This document shows positions 33,480 to 44,181 of a DNA stretch of 64,000 nucleotides, one piece after another (the stretch's first letter is position 1; each line of letters starts with the position of its first letter). The position numbers and the translations under genes are program-made. The notes beneath the pieces are model-generated. The model was given only the letters and a program-made list of their open reading frames with translations. It did no database searches and was not told the DNA's origin. Origin of the DNA: Zea mays (lineage: Eukaryota; Streptophyta; Magnoliopsida; Poales; Poaceae); the NCBI RefSeq assembly GCF_902167145.1, contig NC_050104.1, forward strand, positions 94,313,849 to 94,377,848. The letters are read 5' to 3'.

Positions 33480-33655
33480 TGTCCGTTTTTCCAATACGAG
33501 CTCTTTTCCGCTTAAGGAAACGGCAGCTGACCTTCCAAAAATTTGAAAGCATAAGCAAAAGGCAGCTAACCTGCCAAAAGTTGAGCATAAAACCGATACG
33601 AGCTCTTCTGTCCGCCTGAGCAAAAGGCAGTTGACCTGCCAAAAATTGAGAGCTT
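33480..33655. repeat. Degenerate direct repeats around GGCAGCTGACCTGCCAAAA
   Basis: Three copies of a unit containing GGCAG(C/T)TGACC(T)TGCCAAAAATTGA with a GAGCTCTT box lie at 33497-33545, 33555-33590 and 33600-33655. No gene was seen. Confidence 0.6.
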
Positions 33656-33714
33656 CAAGTGCATATTCTATATATCCGATCTGTGCCGTCTCACGTAAAT
33701 GATCAGCGGGTCAG

Positions 33715-33905
33715 CGCAAATATAATCCGTGTGTTCTCGAACCGGAATAATTTATATCTGCGGAATGAGTGGTTGCTGTACTTAAAGAAAAGAGCAGTGG
33801 TTCTGTTAGTTGTCAATAAGCACCGAAATTATTTATATATAGGAAATGGGTGGTTGCTGTACGCCTGTATATAAAAAAAGGAGCAGTGGCGCTGTTAGCT
33901 GTCAA
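33715..33905. repeat. Two-copy tandem repeat of about 90 bp
   Basis: CCG(A)AAT(A)ATTTATAT, then TGGTTGCTGTAC, then GAGCAGTGG, CTGTTAG(T/C)TGTCAA occur in the same order twice (about 33738-33818 and 33822-33905), with a small insertion in the second copy. It lies directly next to the tRNA gene. Confidence 0.65.
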
Positions 33906-33959
33906 GGAAAGGCTGAGAGAAGGCACAGGGCAGGAAAAATAAAATAAAACGTAGAAAAC

Positions 33960-33967
33960 AAAAAAAA
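33960..33967 (-). terminator. RNA polymerase III terminator of tRNA-Pro
   Basis: A run of eight T on the minus strand begins two bases after the end of the mature tRNA, a standard pol III stop. Confidence 0.85.
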
Positions 33968-33968
33968 T

Positions 33969-34040
33969 GGGGCATTCCGAGAATTGAACTCGGGACCTCT
34001 CGCACCCTAAGCGAGAATCATACCACTAGACCAAATGCCC
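33969..34040 (-). tRNA. tRNA-Pro (anticodon AGG)
   Basis: A 72-nt tRNA on the minus strand. The acceptor GGGCATT pairs with AATGCCC, followed by discriminator C. The A box is TGGTCTAGTGG. The anticodon stem CTCGC/GCGAG encloses loop TTAGGGT, with anticodon AGG at 34008-34006. The T arm is CCGAG-TTCAATT-CTCGG. The CCA end is not encoded, as normal in eukaryotic nuclear genes. No intron. All stems pair fully, so the gene looks functional. It reads CCU (and by wobble CCC) proline codons. Confidence 0.97.
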
Positions 34041-34596
34041 TATGTTGATAAATAATTATATAACAGTATTATTACCGTTGTTAACGTGTATGTAGTTGTA
34101 CCGTCCTGCCCCTCGTTTAGTAGCTTGTACAGAAAATAGGCGTATATTGACGCTTCCAGGAGCCAAATAACATTGAAGCTTTTTGTCAATTCGAAACGAG
34201 AGGTGTTTTACTCGGCCATTTCTCTCCTCTTCTAAACCCGAATTTATCTTCCAGGGATAGAGATTTGGAATTTTTTTGTGTTAGATCAGGATTTTGGGTA
34301 GGAGTCTGTATTTTAGACTTCGTAGGGGAAATCAGGATACAAATGAAGGAGCACATGACTAAAAGCGGGTGAATATGAGCTAATAAAATTCCACTCAAAA
34401 TGATATGGATTTACTTCCTGATTTGACCAAAAGAGCGATCACATACACCAAAAATCCTGTGAAGGAGAATACATACACATCAAGTAGTGGCTGGATTAAA
34501 ATTGTACATTGGAAGAATTGATCAAAAGATTAAAACTGACTCAAATCAAATTAGATTCATCTTAAAACACAAATACTAAAATAATGTTTTACTTTT
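34041..34596. other. No gene seen
   Basis: AT-rich DNA upstream of the tRNA gene. No supported frame, repeat or RNA gene. Confidence 0.4.
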
Positions 34597-34799
34597 AGTA
34601 AAGTTCTAGAGAAGATTGACTATGAGCATATAATAGAATGTTTTACTTTCAAAAAATACTAAAAGAATGATGTTATTCAAGTAGATCTGATTTGGCCACT
34701 ATATCACAAGTAAAGTTCTAGAGAAGATTGACTATGAGCATATAATAGAATGTTTTACTTTCAAAAATACTAAAAGAATGATGTTATTCAAGTAGATCA
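34597..34799. repeat. 112-bp tandem duplication, two copies
   Basis: AGTAAAGTTCTAGAGAAGAT through ATTCAAGTAGATC occurs at 34597-34687 and 34709-34798, nearly identical apart from one A lost in a run. The first copy carries a 21-bp spacer before the second. The low divergence says the duplication is young. Confidence 0.85.
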
Positions 34800-34914
34800 T
34801 GTAACATGTCAAGGATTCAAGTAAAGATTATATGTTCTGAGAAGTATTGTTATATACCTATTTTAGTGTTTTGTGTAGGGCCTTAGATTTCGCCGGCTGG
34901 GGCCTAGTACCCTC

Positions 34915-35340
34915 AAAATACAAACACCTAGCTAGGATAACTCGCAACTCCGAATATCTAAGAATGCATCAAACGAAATGGGATTTCTCACTTTTGCTCC
35001 AAACGATGAATTTGTGTCATCACGAGGAATCCTTTCAAACTGTTTAACAGATATGATCCTCAGAGGTCCTAACACATATCCATCCAATCAAAACCACATA
35101 AAATCGCTGGAACACAAAAATTATCAGAATGGAGAAGAGAAGGGAAAGGAAAACACCAAATCCAAAAATCAAAGCAAGCACATAGGCCATGAATTTCATA
35201 GGAAAGGTTGCTTTGATTCAACCCTCATAGTGGTCAGGGTACTTTGCCATAGTTACATAGATGATAGGATTACACTAGGTAAGGATTCCCATATATGGGT
35301 CTCACTCATCAAAAAACGTCGAACTAGGACCGAATAGTTG
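34915..35340. repeat. Diverged direct repeat, copy 1
   Basis: About 380 bp from ACACCTAGCTAGGATAAC to about 35300 match 36185-36560 in the same order (ATCTAAGAATGCATCAAAC / ATCTAAGAATCCACCAAAC; TGATCCTCAGAGGTCCTAAC / TGATCCTTAGAGGTCCTAGC; CTTTGATTCAACCCTCATAG / CTTTGATTCAACTTCCATAG). The copies lie about 1.27 kb apart and differ by many substitutions and small indels. No coding was identified; it may be a repeated non-coding part of an old transposable element. Confidence 0.75.
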
Positions 35341-36184
35341 ATGGTCACCCTGTTCATAGGGTCTGACACCCATGTAGGAAGAACCCTAGCTGCTATAATT
35401 GCAATGTCCAGTCCGACGCAAGCAGAACCTCACTGGTCTGTTTCTTAGCACCATCAGACTCAGATGCTATGGTTCCATGATCATGTTACTAGGGTCCGAC
35501 GATCATGCTTTCTCTGGTATTCCATGTGTAGGTGTTATAGCATACTTAGGGGTGACAATGGGCACTAAATTTTACACTATAAAATTTAAGGATCAGATCA
35601 AATTAGGATCAGACTTTATTTCTATTCATTTTTGAACTAGAAATAATTTAGGGCCCTAGCAAATTGTGAAGAAGCATTTGGATCGTGATCCATTACCACC
35701 CCTAAGCATACTCAATGGTTCACTGACTGTAATTCTTAGGACATGGCACCTCCAAACTCTCCCAAACCACTTCCAACTCAAACTTTATGAATGGGGTTTG
35801 TTCCAAATAACGTTTGTGCCTCATCTAAGCTACCTAGTGTTGAAGACAACTAGTGTGCATCACATTTAACTCTTAGACTTACATAGATCAAGCTAGTAGT
35901 TCATATCACCTTTATATTATGGCTAAAGGAAACAAAATCCTAAACTACTCTAAGTATATCTCAACTTCAATCGACACTTAGAACTTGTCTATTCTTAACC
36001 TTGCCATCCATTCTATAAAAACAAAATAAATTTCATACTTAGGGGCATGAAACTATGGATTACCCAAACAATCACCATTACTGTAACCTAACTCAAATTG
36101 CTTCTGTAAAGTGTAAACCATATGCCAATTATATTGTGTCACCATTAATCACCGAACTAAGGACCTAGATGCTTTCACACCAAC
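35341..36184. other. Spacer between the two diverged repeats, no gene seen
   Basis: AT-rich, with short frames only. No similarity to any family I recognise. Confidence 0.4.
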
Positions 36185-36560
36185 ACCTAGAAACAACACA
36201 CAACTTCACAGATCTAAGAATCCACCAAACAAAATGATATTTTCTTAATTTTGCTACAAAATATGAATGTGTGCGCTCATGAGGAATCTAATAAAACTAT
36301 TTAGCAGGGATGATCCTTAGAGGTCCTAGCATATATCCATCTAGTGAAAACCACCTCAAACTTGTATCATAAAATCTATCAAAATGGAAAAGAGAAGGGG
36401 AAGAGGGAAGTGAAAAACCAAATCCAAAATCATGGCAAGCATATGAGCGACATGCTTTAGAGGAAAGATTTCTTTGATTCAACTTCCATAGAGGCCAGTC
36501 ACTTTGCCAGAGTTACACAAATGATATGATTACACTAGATTAAGATTCCATCTATAGATT
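36185..36560. repeat. Diverged direct repeat, copy 2
   Basis: See copy 1 at 34915. After this copy the sequence runs through GCCTATTACACATTTTC to the hAT element at 36838. Confidence 0.75.
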
Positions 36561-36837
36561 TCATTCAGTAGAAGAGAAAACTTAAAAGAAAAAAAGGAAA
36601 ATTAAATACTAGAGAGACAAGGCTAGATGGATCAACCTCTCCTTATTTATAGGCCTATTACACATTTTCAACTTGCCCCTAGGTAATTAGAACCAAACCA
36701 CATAAACCTAGTGGTGTTATCGTCCAACTCGCATCGAAGCAAACTTTACGATAATGCCATATGGTGCCTCCTGTCCCCGCTAGAAATCCACCAATATTTT
36801 GAGACCCAAACCAGAGAAACCATCTCCTAGATGTTTT

Positions 36838-37533
36838 CAGCGCCGGCCCTGGTGGGGTCGAGCAGTGCCCCCCTACCAGGGCCCCCATATTAACAGGGCC
36901 TCACCCTAGGTACTAAAAACCAGTACATACATATATATACATATATATAAGTATATAGCATATTTTGTATAGATCTATATGTTGGCTCTATAGAATTTTT
37001 AAAGACCTAATCATAAGTCAACAATACAACAACAACAAGCAAGGAGAATTAATTGTAGCCTATTAATTTTGACTTCGTAGTTTCAGGCCTAGCCACCTAG
37101 GCTATCAATGTGTAGCAAGACAGCGATGTTTGCCGTTTCATCTCTATCTCTCGCACAGTCGCAGACAGACGGTCGTGCCCTATCCTCTTGGTAGCCAGTG
37201 CACGAGCATCGGGTATGGCGGCGCTTTCGTCCTGCCCTACACAGTGAAAACGAAACTAACATGACCTGATCGACTAATCTAACAACGTGCATCCATTTAA
37301 TCATTGTTCTAGGTAAGCTTCTTTTGAGTTATCTGGACATTATGCAGCATTTTTCTGCAAGATGTTAGGCTATATTTTAATTACTTTTTATTTAATATGA
37401 ATACATTTTTCAGATATACATAAATATTTATTGACAATATACACACACTATATCTAAGTGTAATAATTATTATTATAAAGGGCCTCCGATATAAGCCTTG
37501 TTCCGGGCCTCTAAAATATCAGGACCGACACTG
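36838..37533. mobile_element. Non-autonomous hAT element, 696 bp
   Basis: Termini are CAGCGCCGGCCCTG and, inverted, CAGTGTCGGTCCTG (11 of 14 match). Eight-bp flanks GATGTTTT (36830-36837) and GTTGTTTT (37534-37541) match in 7 of 8, as expected of an aged hAT target duplication. Subterminal sequence AGGGCCCCCAT near the left end and GGGCCTCCGATATAAG near the right fit the GGGCC-rich hAT group. No transposase remains. Confidence 0.8.
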
Positions 37534-37541
37534 GTTGTTTT

Positions 37542-39326
37542 GAGGCCTAGATCACCAAATCCATCGTGAGTAGTGTATCTGTTACGCTCGCTCCATGATC
37601 TCAATGCATGTCACCACTAGTCTTCAACTACTCAATCACCAAGCCCTCTAGTGTCTTGGCTTGACTTGTTCAACCTTGACTCGACTTGGTCAACGCGATC
37701 TACTCCTTCACGCACTCTTGCACTTGGTGATGTCTCTAGATGTCAAGCAGTACAATCAGTCCTCTATTCTTAAGTCCCTCAGTCTAAGTCTCGGCATTCG
37801 TCTTTCACAGTTAGTTCATCAGCACAAAATGGCTTGATTTGTACCTTCGTGGTTTACCACTGTCTTTGTGCTCCATACATGTGCACCATAAGTGAAGAGA
37901 CATGTTGCACGTACCACAATCTATGCTAAAGTTAATCAATACTAAACCAAAACCGATCGAATCTTTGAGAATACTTCACATACTTGAAAAACTGTGGACA
38001 CATATCACCTATGCGTTCACAAGAAAGGTTGGCTTTGGTGGTAGACGGGGTTAATTAGTACGTGTGCAGGGGGCAAGGCGTGGTGAGGGTGATGGTGGAT
38101 CGGCTAATAGTCCCCTCTTCCTTTTGAGCTTAACTAATCAATGGAGCATAATCTACGTTACGTAATTGATAGAGTCACTAGACCATTGCTTTCAATTCGT
38201 TTTCCAATTAGTAAAATTTTATGATTATTCAAAGCAGGGAAAACAAGAGCTAACAAAATCAAATGCCATTGGCCTCCAACATGCAATAAGGCCTGTAACA
38301 TTAAAGGGTGTATCTGCCTAGTTAATTTCCATTGCACGTACGGGCGATTTAACGCTCTCGGTTTATATTAACGCTTCTCTTTGAAATATAATTATCTGGT
38401 GACTCCATCCTTAGGCAATTAGGATTTAGGACCCAACATATACCCATAACACAGTTTGCTGCTCATGAACTCATACAAAATATATGCGTGCGCGGCACGA
38501 TCCTACTAGTTCTTTTTAGAGGACACAATCAACAATTTATATCAATCCAGCTCAAAGATAGTGATGGAGAGAGTTAGGATATGAAGGCTCCTGCAAATCT
38601 GCAATACAATCCCATGTCAATGTGCTCTATGCTTTGATCGGAACTCAGAAGTGGCGTCCATGACACAGATGCAGGTAGAATATAAAGTAAACAAATGTTG
38701 TATATATCACGGTAGACACACCAGCTGCAGTGTAGTAGGATGAGTTGATTAACTTGCACGCCACTAAAAACGAATCAATAAATAGATCAATACAATGAGT
38801 GGTGTACCAAATGGTATTGTATCTAGATATACATTATTATTGTACAACTATCACTGCACAAAAATCAAAACAAATCCTTTGCATAAGAAACACACATCAC
38901 ACCAACTACTAATGGAGTTGATCTGAAAATAAACACGAACTGTGCAAGAGATCAGAGAACTCCATGACCTTATCCCCTTCGTCCGTCCCCTCGTTTCCAA
39001 TCCCATCTCTTCATCTCTAGGTGAGTGTGCAAGGCGTGTTGAATCATTGTTTCACCTGATCGATGCTGTGAAGTGATTGCATCTGATGAAAGCCAGCTTG
39101 GGGAAACTGGTGAAAAACCTACACTACTATATACAGCTCCTGAACTGCGGCCTAACCAAACTCAAGCAAGATGATCTGTCCTCCTGTCAATGCCATGCAT
39201 CAAGCTAGCATGCCGCAAACACGTACGGCGCTGCATGCGTGCAAGAAACCTTAGCGCATGCTGAGTGGCCAAGTGTGAGCAGCATGCATATGCCATGCCA
39301 TGGCACCGCTCACCGGTTTGATCTGA
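37542..39326. other. No gene seen upstream of the VQ gene 3' end
   Basis: 37542-38020 is CT-rich, non-coding sequence resembling decayed LTR DNA (GACTTGGTCAACGCGATC and similar). 38020-39240 is AT-rich and includes the 3' flank of the VQ gene. No RNA gene, MITE or coding frame could be supported. Confidence 0.4.
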
Positions 39327-39956
39327 TCACTGCTGCTGCGAGGACAGCGTCCCGAAGATGTCGTCGACGAAGCTGGGGGACGGCGAGCCGAGCGCGGCCG
39401 CAGCGCCAGCAGGGCTGAGGAAATGGTCGCCAACGTGGTGCAGCCAGGCGGGGGAGACCAGAGGGAGGTGCTCGCCCTTGAGCGCGGCGCCGCGGAGCGG
39501 GCTGAGGTCCTGGAACAACATCAGCCCCGACGGCGGCGACGCGTCGGCCGCCGCCTGCTGCCGCCGCGTGGTCGTCACGGACACGGCCGGCCGGTTCAGG
39601 GCGCGCGCCTTCACGCGCACCGGCGGCGCCGCCCTGGTCTTGTTGCGCGCGCCTTCCGAAGGCTCCGCCTCGCCAGCGCCTCCTACTCCGGAGGTCGACG
39701 GCCTGCTCTTCCTGTCGCCGCGGCCGGCTTCGGGGCCAGTGAGCCGCTGCACGAGCGGCATGAACTCGTGGGCGTCGACGTGGATGACCTTGGGGGACAC
39801 CATGTAGATGATGACCGGCTTCCGCTCCTGTTGCCCGTGCCCGGCGCCCGGCGGCGGCTTGCCGATCTTGTGCGACGCGGCGTGCACGCCGAGGGCCCGG
39901 CCGGTCCCGCCGCGCCGCGTGACATCGGCGGCAGCGTCGAAGCTCGCGGCGGCCAT
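39327..39956 (-). CDS. VQ-motif protein, MKS1-like
   Basis: A single exon of 209 codons, GC-rich like a cereal gene. Residues 26-36 (ASHKIGKPPPG) and 46-60 (KPVIIYMVSPKVIHV) lead into the VQ motif FMPLVQRLTG at 65-74 (FxxxVQxxTG). A disordered Ser/Pro/Arg-rich middle follows, then the C-terminal blocks GLMLFQDLSPLRG and SPSPSFVDDIFGTLSS. The SHKI-PVIIY-SPKVIH-VQ order is that of the MKS1 group, nuclear proteins that are MAP kinase substrates and bind WRKY factors through the VQ motif. This gene's partners are unknown. The frame extends 92 codons upstream, but that part is unlike the family and rich in apolar residues, so the start at MAAASFD is preferred. Nothing is missing. Confidence 0.9.
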   Translation of the reverse strand: MAAASFDAAADVTRRGGTGRALGVHAASHKIGKPPPGAGHGQQERKPVIIYMVSPKVIHVDAHEFMPLVQRLTGPEAGRGDRKSRPSTSGVGGAGEAEPSEGARNKTRAAPPVRVKARALNRPAVSVTTTRRQQAAADASPPSGLMLFQDLSPLRGAALKGEHLPLVSPAWLHHVGDHFLSPAGAAAALGSPSPSFVDDIFGTLSSQQQ

Positions 39957-40305
39957 GGGATCGATCGGTGCAAAGGAGACGGCGGCGAACGATGGACGGA
40001 TCGGTACGTAGTAAAATACTGGATTACGGAAGCAAGTAGAAGTGGACACGGAAGATGTGAGGGGGACAGGCTGACGGACAGCAAAGAGGCAGGCAAGGCT
40101 TTGTACGGGGATGCATGGGGAATATATGTAGCGAAGGACGGCGTCCTGGAGCTCTTGGCACTGTGTGGCTCTCTGGTCAACCGTGAGGAAAAATAGAAGG
40201 AGGGCAACAGTGCAATGGAGAAAGAGTGGCACGTGGCTAGTCCATCCAATGTGACCATTTCTCGGTAGCCCAAATGAGCTGCGTTCTTCTCACCAACCTA
40301 CTACT

Positions 40306-40314
40306 CTTTATATA
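40306..40314 (-). promoter_or_regulatory. TATA box candidate of the VQ gene
   Basis: TATATAAAG on the minus strand about 350 bp upstream of the start codon, in an otherwise unremarkable AT-rich setting. A second, weaker candidate (ACATATATTCCC) lies near 40118-40129. Which is used cannot be told from sequence. Confidence 0.4.
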
Positions 40315-40319
40315 TTCTC

Positions 40320-40860
40320 ATCATCGAACGGTTAGCTAGCTAGGAGCAAGGTGACATGTACAGATGAATGAAGCTGGGGTTGCACATGATGAGCACACCA
40401 ACATTGAGGTTAAGTTGCTCCAACCTTGTCTTTCGATCGACCAGCATACGAAAGAAAGAAGACGATGGTATGCATCTGACGGTGTTATCTCATTATTCAA
40501 CAGCTCAATGCACTTTTGGAAAAACCTATATGGCACGACACACGCTTGAAAATAACAAAATGGAATTCTCGCCCTTATTAGCTCTAAGAGTTTTTCTTAG
40601 GCTTATCGTTTAAATCATTGTTTATTGAGCCATTTTAAAATCAATTTATATATCTTTTCACTCTCCAACAACCTCTCCATATTCTCTGTGTACTCTAGAG
40701 AGTTAGGTCTAAAATAGATGATGATTGTATTTGGAGTTAAAAGAAGCTATTAAAATAGAGTTTTTTTGCAAAAAAATATATTACTATCGATTAAAAAGAT
40801 ATGTAAAGCGCAGCAGCAAAACTAGCCCTTATGTTTAGGATGTGCCAGGCAAAAAAATTA
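40320..40860. other. No gene seen
   Basis: Upstream flank of the VQ gene, AT-rich after 40550. Nothing supportable. Confidence 0.4.
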
Positions 40861-40930
40861 GAAATAATAGGATTTAAACTGTGACTAACTAGTTTTAAAC
40901 ATAACACTTAGATCAATAAGCTAACTACTT
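40861..40930 (-). repeat. tRNA-derived SINE-like remnant
   Basis: On the minus strand TAGTTAGCTTATTGATC resembles an A box and CACAGTTTAAATCC a B box at tRNA-like spacing. The stems do not pair, so it is at best a SINE head or tRNA relic. Confidence 0.35.
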
Positions 40931-41080
40931 TTTATGTCCTTTAGGATGAGCCATGGCCCATATAGACCATCCACTAGTCTCACCTGCCTCTGTTGAAGGG
41001 ACTCCTGTTGCTATTAGATTGTCTAAGACACACAATTTGCCTACTACAATAATGTGTATGCCATATTTTCTTAACATGTA

Positions 41081-41315
41081 CCCCTTCCGTCCTAAATTGT
41101 AATTCGTTTGACTTTTTGTGCTACGTTTGACTGGCTGATCCTATTAAATATGTTTGCAAAAAAATTTGAAAATTTTGTAGCCACATTTAAAATATATTAT
41201 ATGCTAAACAATATCACAGCAAAATTTAATAATAATTTGAATTTTTTTGAATAAGACAAGTCGATCAAACTTAGGATTTAAAAGTGAAACAAATTATAAA
41301 TTGGATCGAAAGGAG
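41081..41315. mobile_element. Stowaway-like MITE, 235 bp
   Basis: Left end CCCCTTCCGTCCTAAATTGT and right end (inverse) CTCCTTTCGATCCAATTTAT are inverted repeats with mismatches. TA is present at 41079-41080 and 41316-41317. Internal TTTGACTTTTTGTG / GATCAAACTT pairs continue the fold. Confidence 0.75.
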
Positions 41316-41317
41316 TA

Positions 41318-41984
41318 TAATTTATCGAATATTTTGGCTGGGTCCAGTCTCTCGATATAAGATAGCTAGCTGGGGTGAATGCTAAATTTTACATCCGAAT
41401 ACATGTGGTTATCTTGCCAAACAAAGCCACAATAGATCCTGTGCCAAGCCTACGCAATTAACAACCACCCTTTTTGACAAAAAAAACCACACCGGCTATC
41501 TGGACCCCCACCTCACCGGGACCGGGGATCGGAGGTGCAGGTAAGATCGGCAGACTACGAAAGGGTCGGAGAATTTGGCAAGAAAACCCACGTCCGCGAT
41601 GAACCCAGGCAGTAGCAGATCCTCTTTAGATGATGGGTACGTAACAAATATCCGGCTTCATCTACACAAAGTAGAATAATTAGGCTAATTATTACAGAGT
41701 TTAAACTCACACGTACAGAAAGTAGAGTAGCATCGAGGTCTTTAAACGAGCCAAGCGACCAAAAAAAAAAACACGCACACACAGAAAACAAAGTCTAAGA
41801 ATAAACAGGACCAATCTGACTGCGACTGCGACATAACCAGCCATCCAACACAAAGAACTGCAAGGCCGACGTTTCGAGGTGGCAGTAAGCTTGGATTAAA
41901 GGAACCGGGTCCTCTCGATTTGACAAACACAACTTCACTGAATTTAGCTTCATCTCAGCCGTTGGACTCAATAAAGTACAGTAT
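41318..41984. other. No gene seen
   Basis: The region includes a poly-A run at 41761-41771. Frames here are short and show no family resemblance. Confidence 0.4.
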
Positions 41985-42125
41985 AAAGTGGCGCCAACAC
42001 TCTAGCCAATAAAAAAAAGATGCCAACACTACAGAGAACTTAAAAAAGGCGTCAACAATCCAGGCAACTAAAAAAGACGCCAACACTCCAGGCAACTAAA
42101 AAAGGCGCCAACACTTCAGGCAACT
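41985..42125. repeat. 28-bp tandem repeat, five copies
   Basis: The unit AAAAAAGGCGCCAACACTCC-AGGCAACT recurs five times, the last three with exact 28-bp period. It lies immediately upstream of the FAR1-like transcription unit. Confidence 0.85.
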
Positions 42126-42455
42126 CCTGGTCCCCCCTCTCCTTTTGTTCTCTCGGTCCCCTCTATTTCTTGTTCCTTTTCTTCTTACTCGCAACACTCC
42201 AAGGTCCCTGGTTCCTATCCTCCTTTTCTTCTCTTGGTCCCCTCCATCTTATTCTCTTGTTGGTCCCCACTCTCTTGTTTTTGCTTTTGTGAAAGGCAAA
42301 CAGCTACTGCCACCTGAATGGAACCACAAAAGTAAGTCAAAATCAATCTTTTTCCATCAAATCATCTGGTTTTATTTGGCAACTAAATTTTGGTGCAAGT
42401 TCTTTTATGAGCAAGTAAACACCAAACTTAGAACTGCATTGTGTTTTTCTTGTAG
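42126..42455 (+). other. Leader and intron of the FAR1-like gene
   Basis: A CT-rich stretch (42130-42290) looks like promoter/leader. AAA|GTAAGT near 42332 is a good donor, and TTTTTCTTGTAG ending at 42455 is a good acceptor, one base before the start codon at 42457. This fits a leader intron of about 125 bp. Confidence 0.5.
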
Positions 42456-42456
42456 A

Positions 42457-42896
42457 ATGGAGAATCAACCTTCTTGGGTGCCAAGTATTGGTATGAAATT
42501 TAATAGTGTAGAACAGGCATGGAATTTCTGGGTTTCCTATGGTGGTATGGTAGGATTTGATGCAAGAAAACAATATAACAACAAAAGAAAAACGGATGGA
42601 GTATCCACTTCAAGCAGATTTGTGTGTGCAAAGATTGGTTTTAGAGAAAAAGATCCAAGAGATCATCTAACAAATGCTGTAAAACACCTAGCTCGCACAG
42701 GACGAGATGAATCTAGTGCCTTGGCTGAGTTAAGTGCATGTATGTATGAATATGAGGATGTGAACACATTTGAGAAAAGTTTCAGCACCTTGAGAAGTAA
42801 AGTGAAAAATGATACTTGGTTGGTGGTCTCTACCAACAAAAGGAGAAATGGGCTGAATGTTACATGAAGAACATATTCACTCTTGGAATGCGAAGC
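42457..42896 (+). pseudogene. FAR1-related gene, 5' part, truncated and interrupted
   Basis: Starts MENQPSWVPSIGMKFNSVEQ and keeps the beginning of the FAR1 DNA-binding domain (AWNFWVSYGGMVGFDARKQ, RFVCAKIGFREKD). It then jumps to sequence that in intact relatives lies after the transposase-like core (AVKHLAR, SACMYEYEDVNTFEKSFSTL, KVKNDTW). So the zinc region of the FAR1 domain and the MULE transposase domain are deleted. A 1-bp loss near 42825 shifts the frame. Codons beyond it match the family in another frame (LYQQKEKWAECYMKN) up to the element 3 insertion at 42896. FAR1/FHY3 proteins are transcription factors derived from Mutator-like transposases; this copy is not functional. Confidence 0.85.
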
Positions 42897-44181
42897 TGAA
42901 AGTCGCCTAGAGGGGGGGTGAATAGGGCGAAACTGAAATTTACAAATATAAACACAACTACAAGCCGGGGTTAGCGTTAGTAATAAAGAAACGAGTCCGC
43001 GAGAGAGGGCGCAAAACAAATCCCAAGCGAATGAGCAAGTAAGACACGAAGATTTGTTTTACCGAGGTTCGGTTCTTGCAAACCTACTCCCCGTTGAGGA
43101 GGCCACAAAGGCCGGGTCTCTTTCAACCCTTCCCTCTCTCAAACGAACCACGGATCGAGTGAGCTTTCTCTTCTCAATCACTTGGAACACAAAGTTCCCA
43201 CAAGGACCACCACAAGTTTGGTGTCTCTTGCCTCAATTACAAGTGAGTTTGATTGCAAAGAAGGATCAAGAAAGAAGAAAGCAATCCAAGCGCAAGAGCT
43301 CGAAAGAACACAAGCAAATCTCTCTCACTAATCACTATGGCGTTGTGTGGAATTTGGAGAGGATTTGATCTCTTTGGTGTGTCTAGAATTGAATGCTATA
43401 GCTCTTGTAGTAGTTGGGAAGTGGAAAACTTGGATACAATGAATGGTGGGGTGGTTGGGGTATTTATAGCCCCAACCACCAAATATGGTCGTTGGGAGGT
43501 TGTCTGTTCGATGGCGCACCGACAGTCCGGTGCACACCGGACAGTCCGGTGCCCCCTGCCACGTCATCACTGCCGTTGGATTCTAGCCGTTGGAGCTTCT
43601 AACTTGTGGGCCCGCCTGGGTGTCCGGTGCACACCGGACATCTACTGTTCCTTGTCCGGTGCGCCAGTATGGGCGCGCCTGCCATCTGCGCGCGCAGAGC
43701 GCGCATTAAATGCGCTGCAGGTAGCCGTTGGCGCGGAGATAGCCGTTGCTCCGCTGGTACACCGGACAGTCCGGTGCACACCGGACAGTCCGGTGAATTA
43801 TAGCGGAGCGGCTGAAGTGAAATCCCGAGGCTGGCGAGTTCCTGAGGTCGCACTTCCTTGGAGCACCGGACACTGTCCGGTGTACACCGGACAGTCCGGT
43901 GAATTATAGCGCGCCGGCCTGGAAAATTCCCGAAGGTGGCGAGTTCGCGTTGGAGTCCTCTGGTGCACCGGACAGTCCGGTGCTCCCAGACCAGAGGGCC
44001 TTCGGTTGCCACTTTGCTCCTTTGTTGAATCCAAAACTTGGTCATTTTATTGGCTGAGTGTGAACCTTTTACACCTGTATAATCTATAAACTTGGGCAAA
44101 CTAGTTAGTCCAAAGATTTGTGTTGGGCAATTCAACCACCAAAATTATATAGGAACTAGGTGTAAGCCTAATTCCCTTTCA
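42897..44181 (-). repeat. Element 3 3' LTR
   Basis: 1,285 bp, TGAAAGTCGCCTAGAGG to CCTAATTCCCTTTCA on the plus strand. Palindromes CACCGGACAGTCCGGTG occur at 43525-43990. The element-sense TATA-like GGCTATAAATACCCC is at about 43460-43474. Compared with the 5' LTR it has one extra 18-bp palindrome unit near 43775 and lacks one near 43975. Confidence 0.97.

Noticed and set aside
39358..40196. Long plus-strand frames opposite the VQ gene
   Set aside because: Antisense shadows; the minus-strand frame carries the conserved SPKVIH and VQ motifs.
39957..40232. N-terminal 92-codon extension of the VQ frame with an apolar start that could be read as a signal peptide
   Set aside because: It lies upstream of the family-typical start and has no resemblance to VQ proteins; more likely leader sequence.
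41555..41930. Phe/Leu/Cys-rich minus-strand frames resembling membrane segments
   Set aside because: Translation of T/G-rich DNA near a poly-A run; no start context, no homology.
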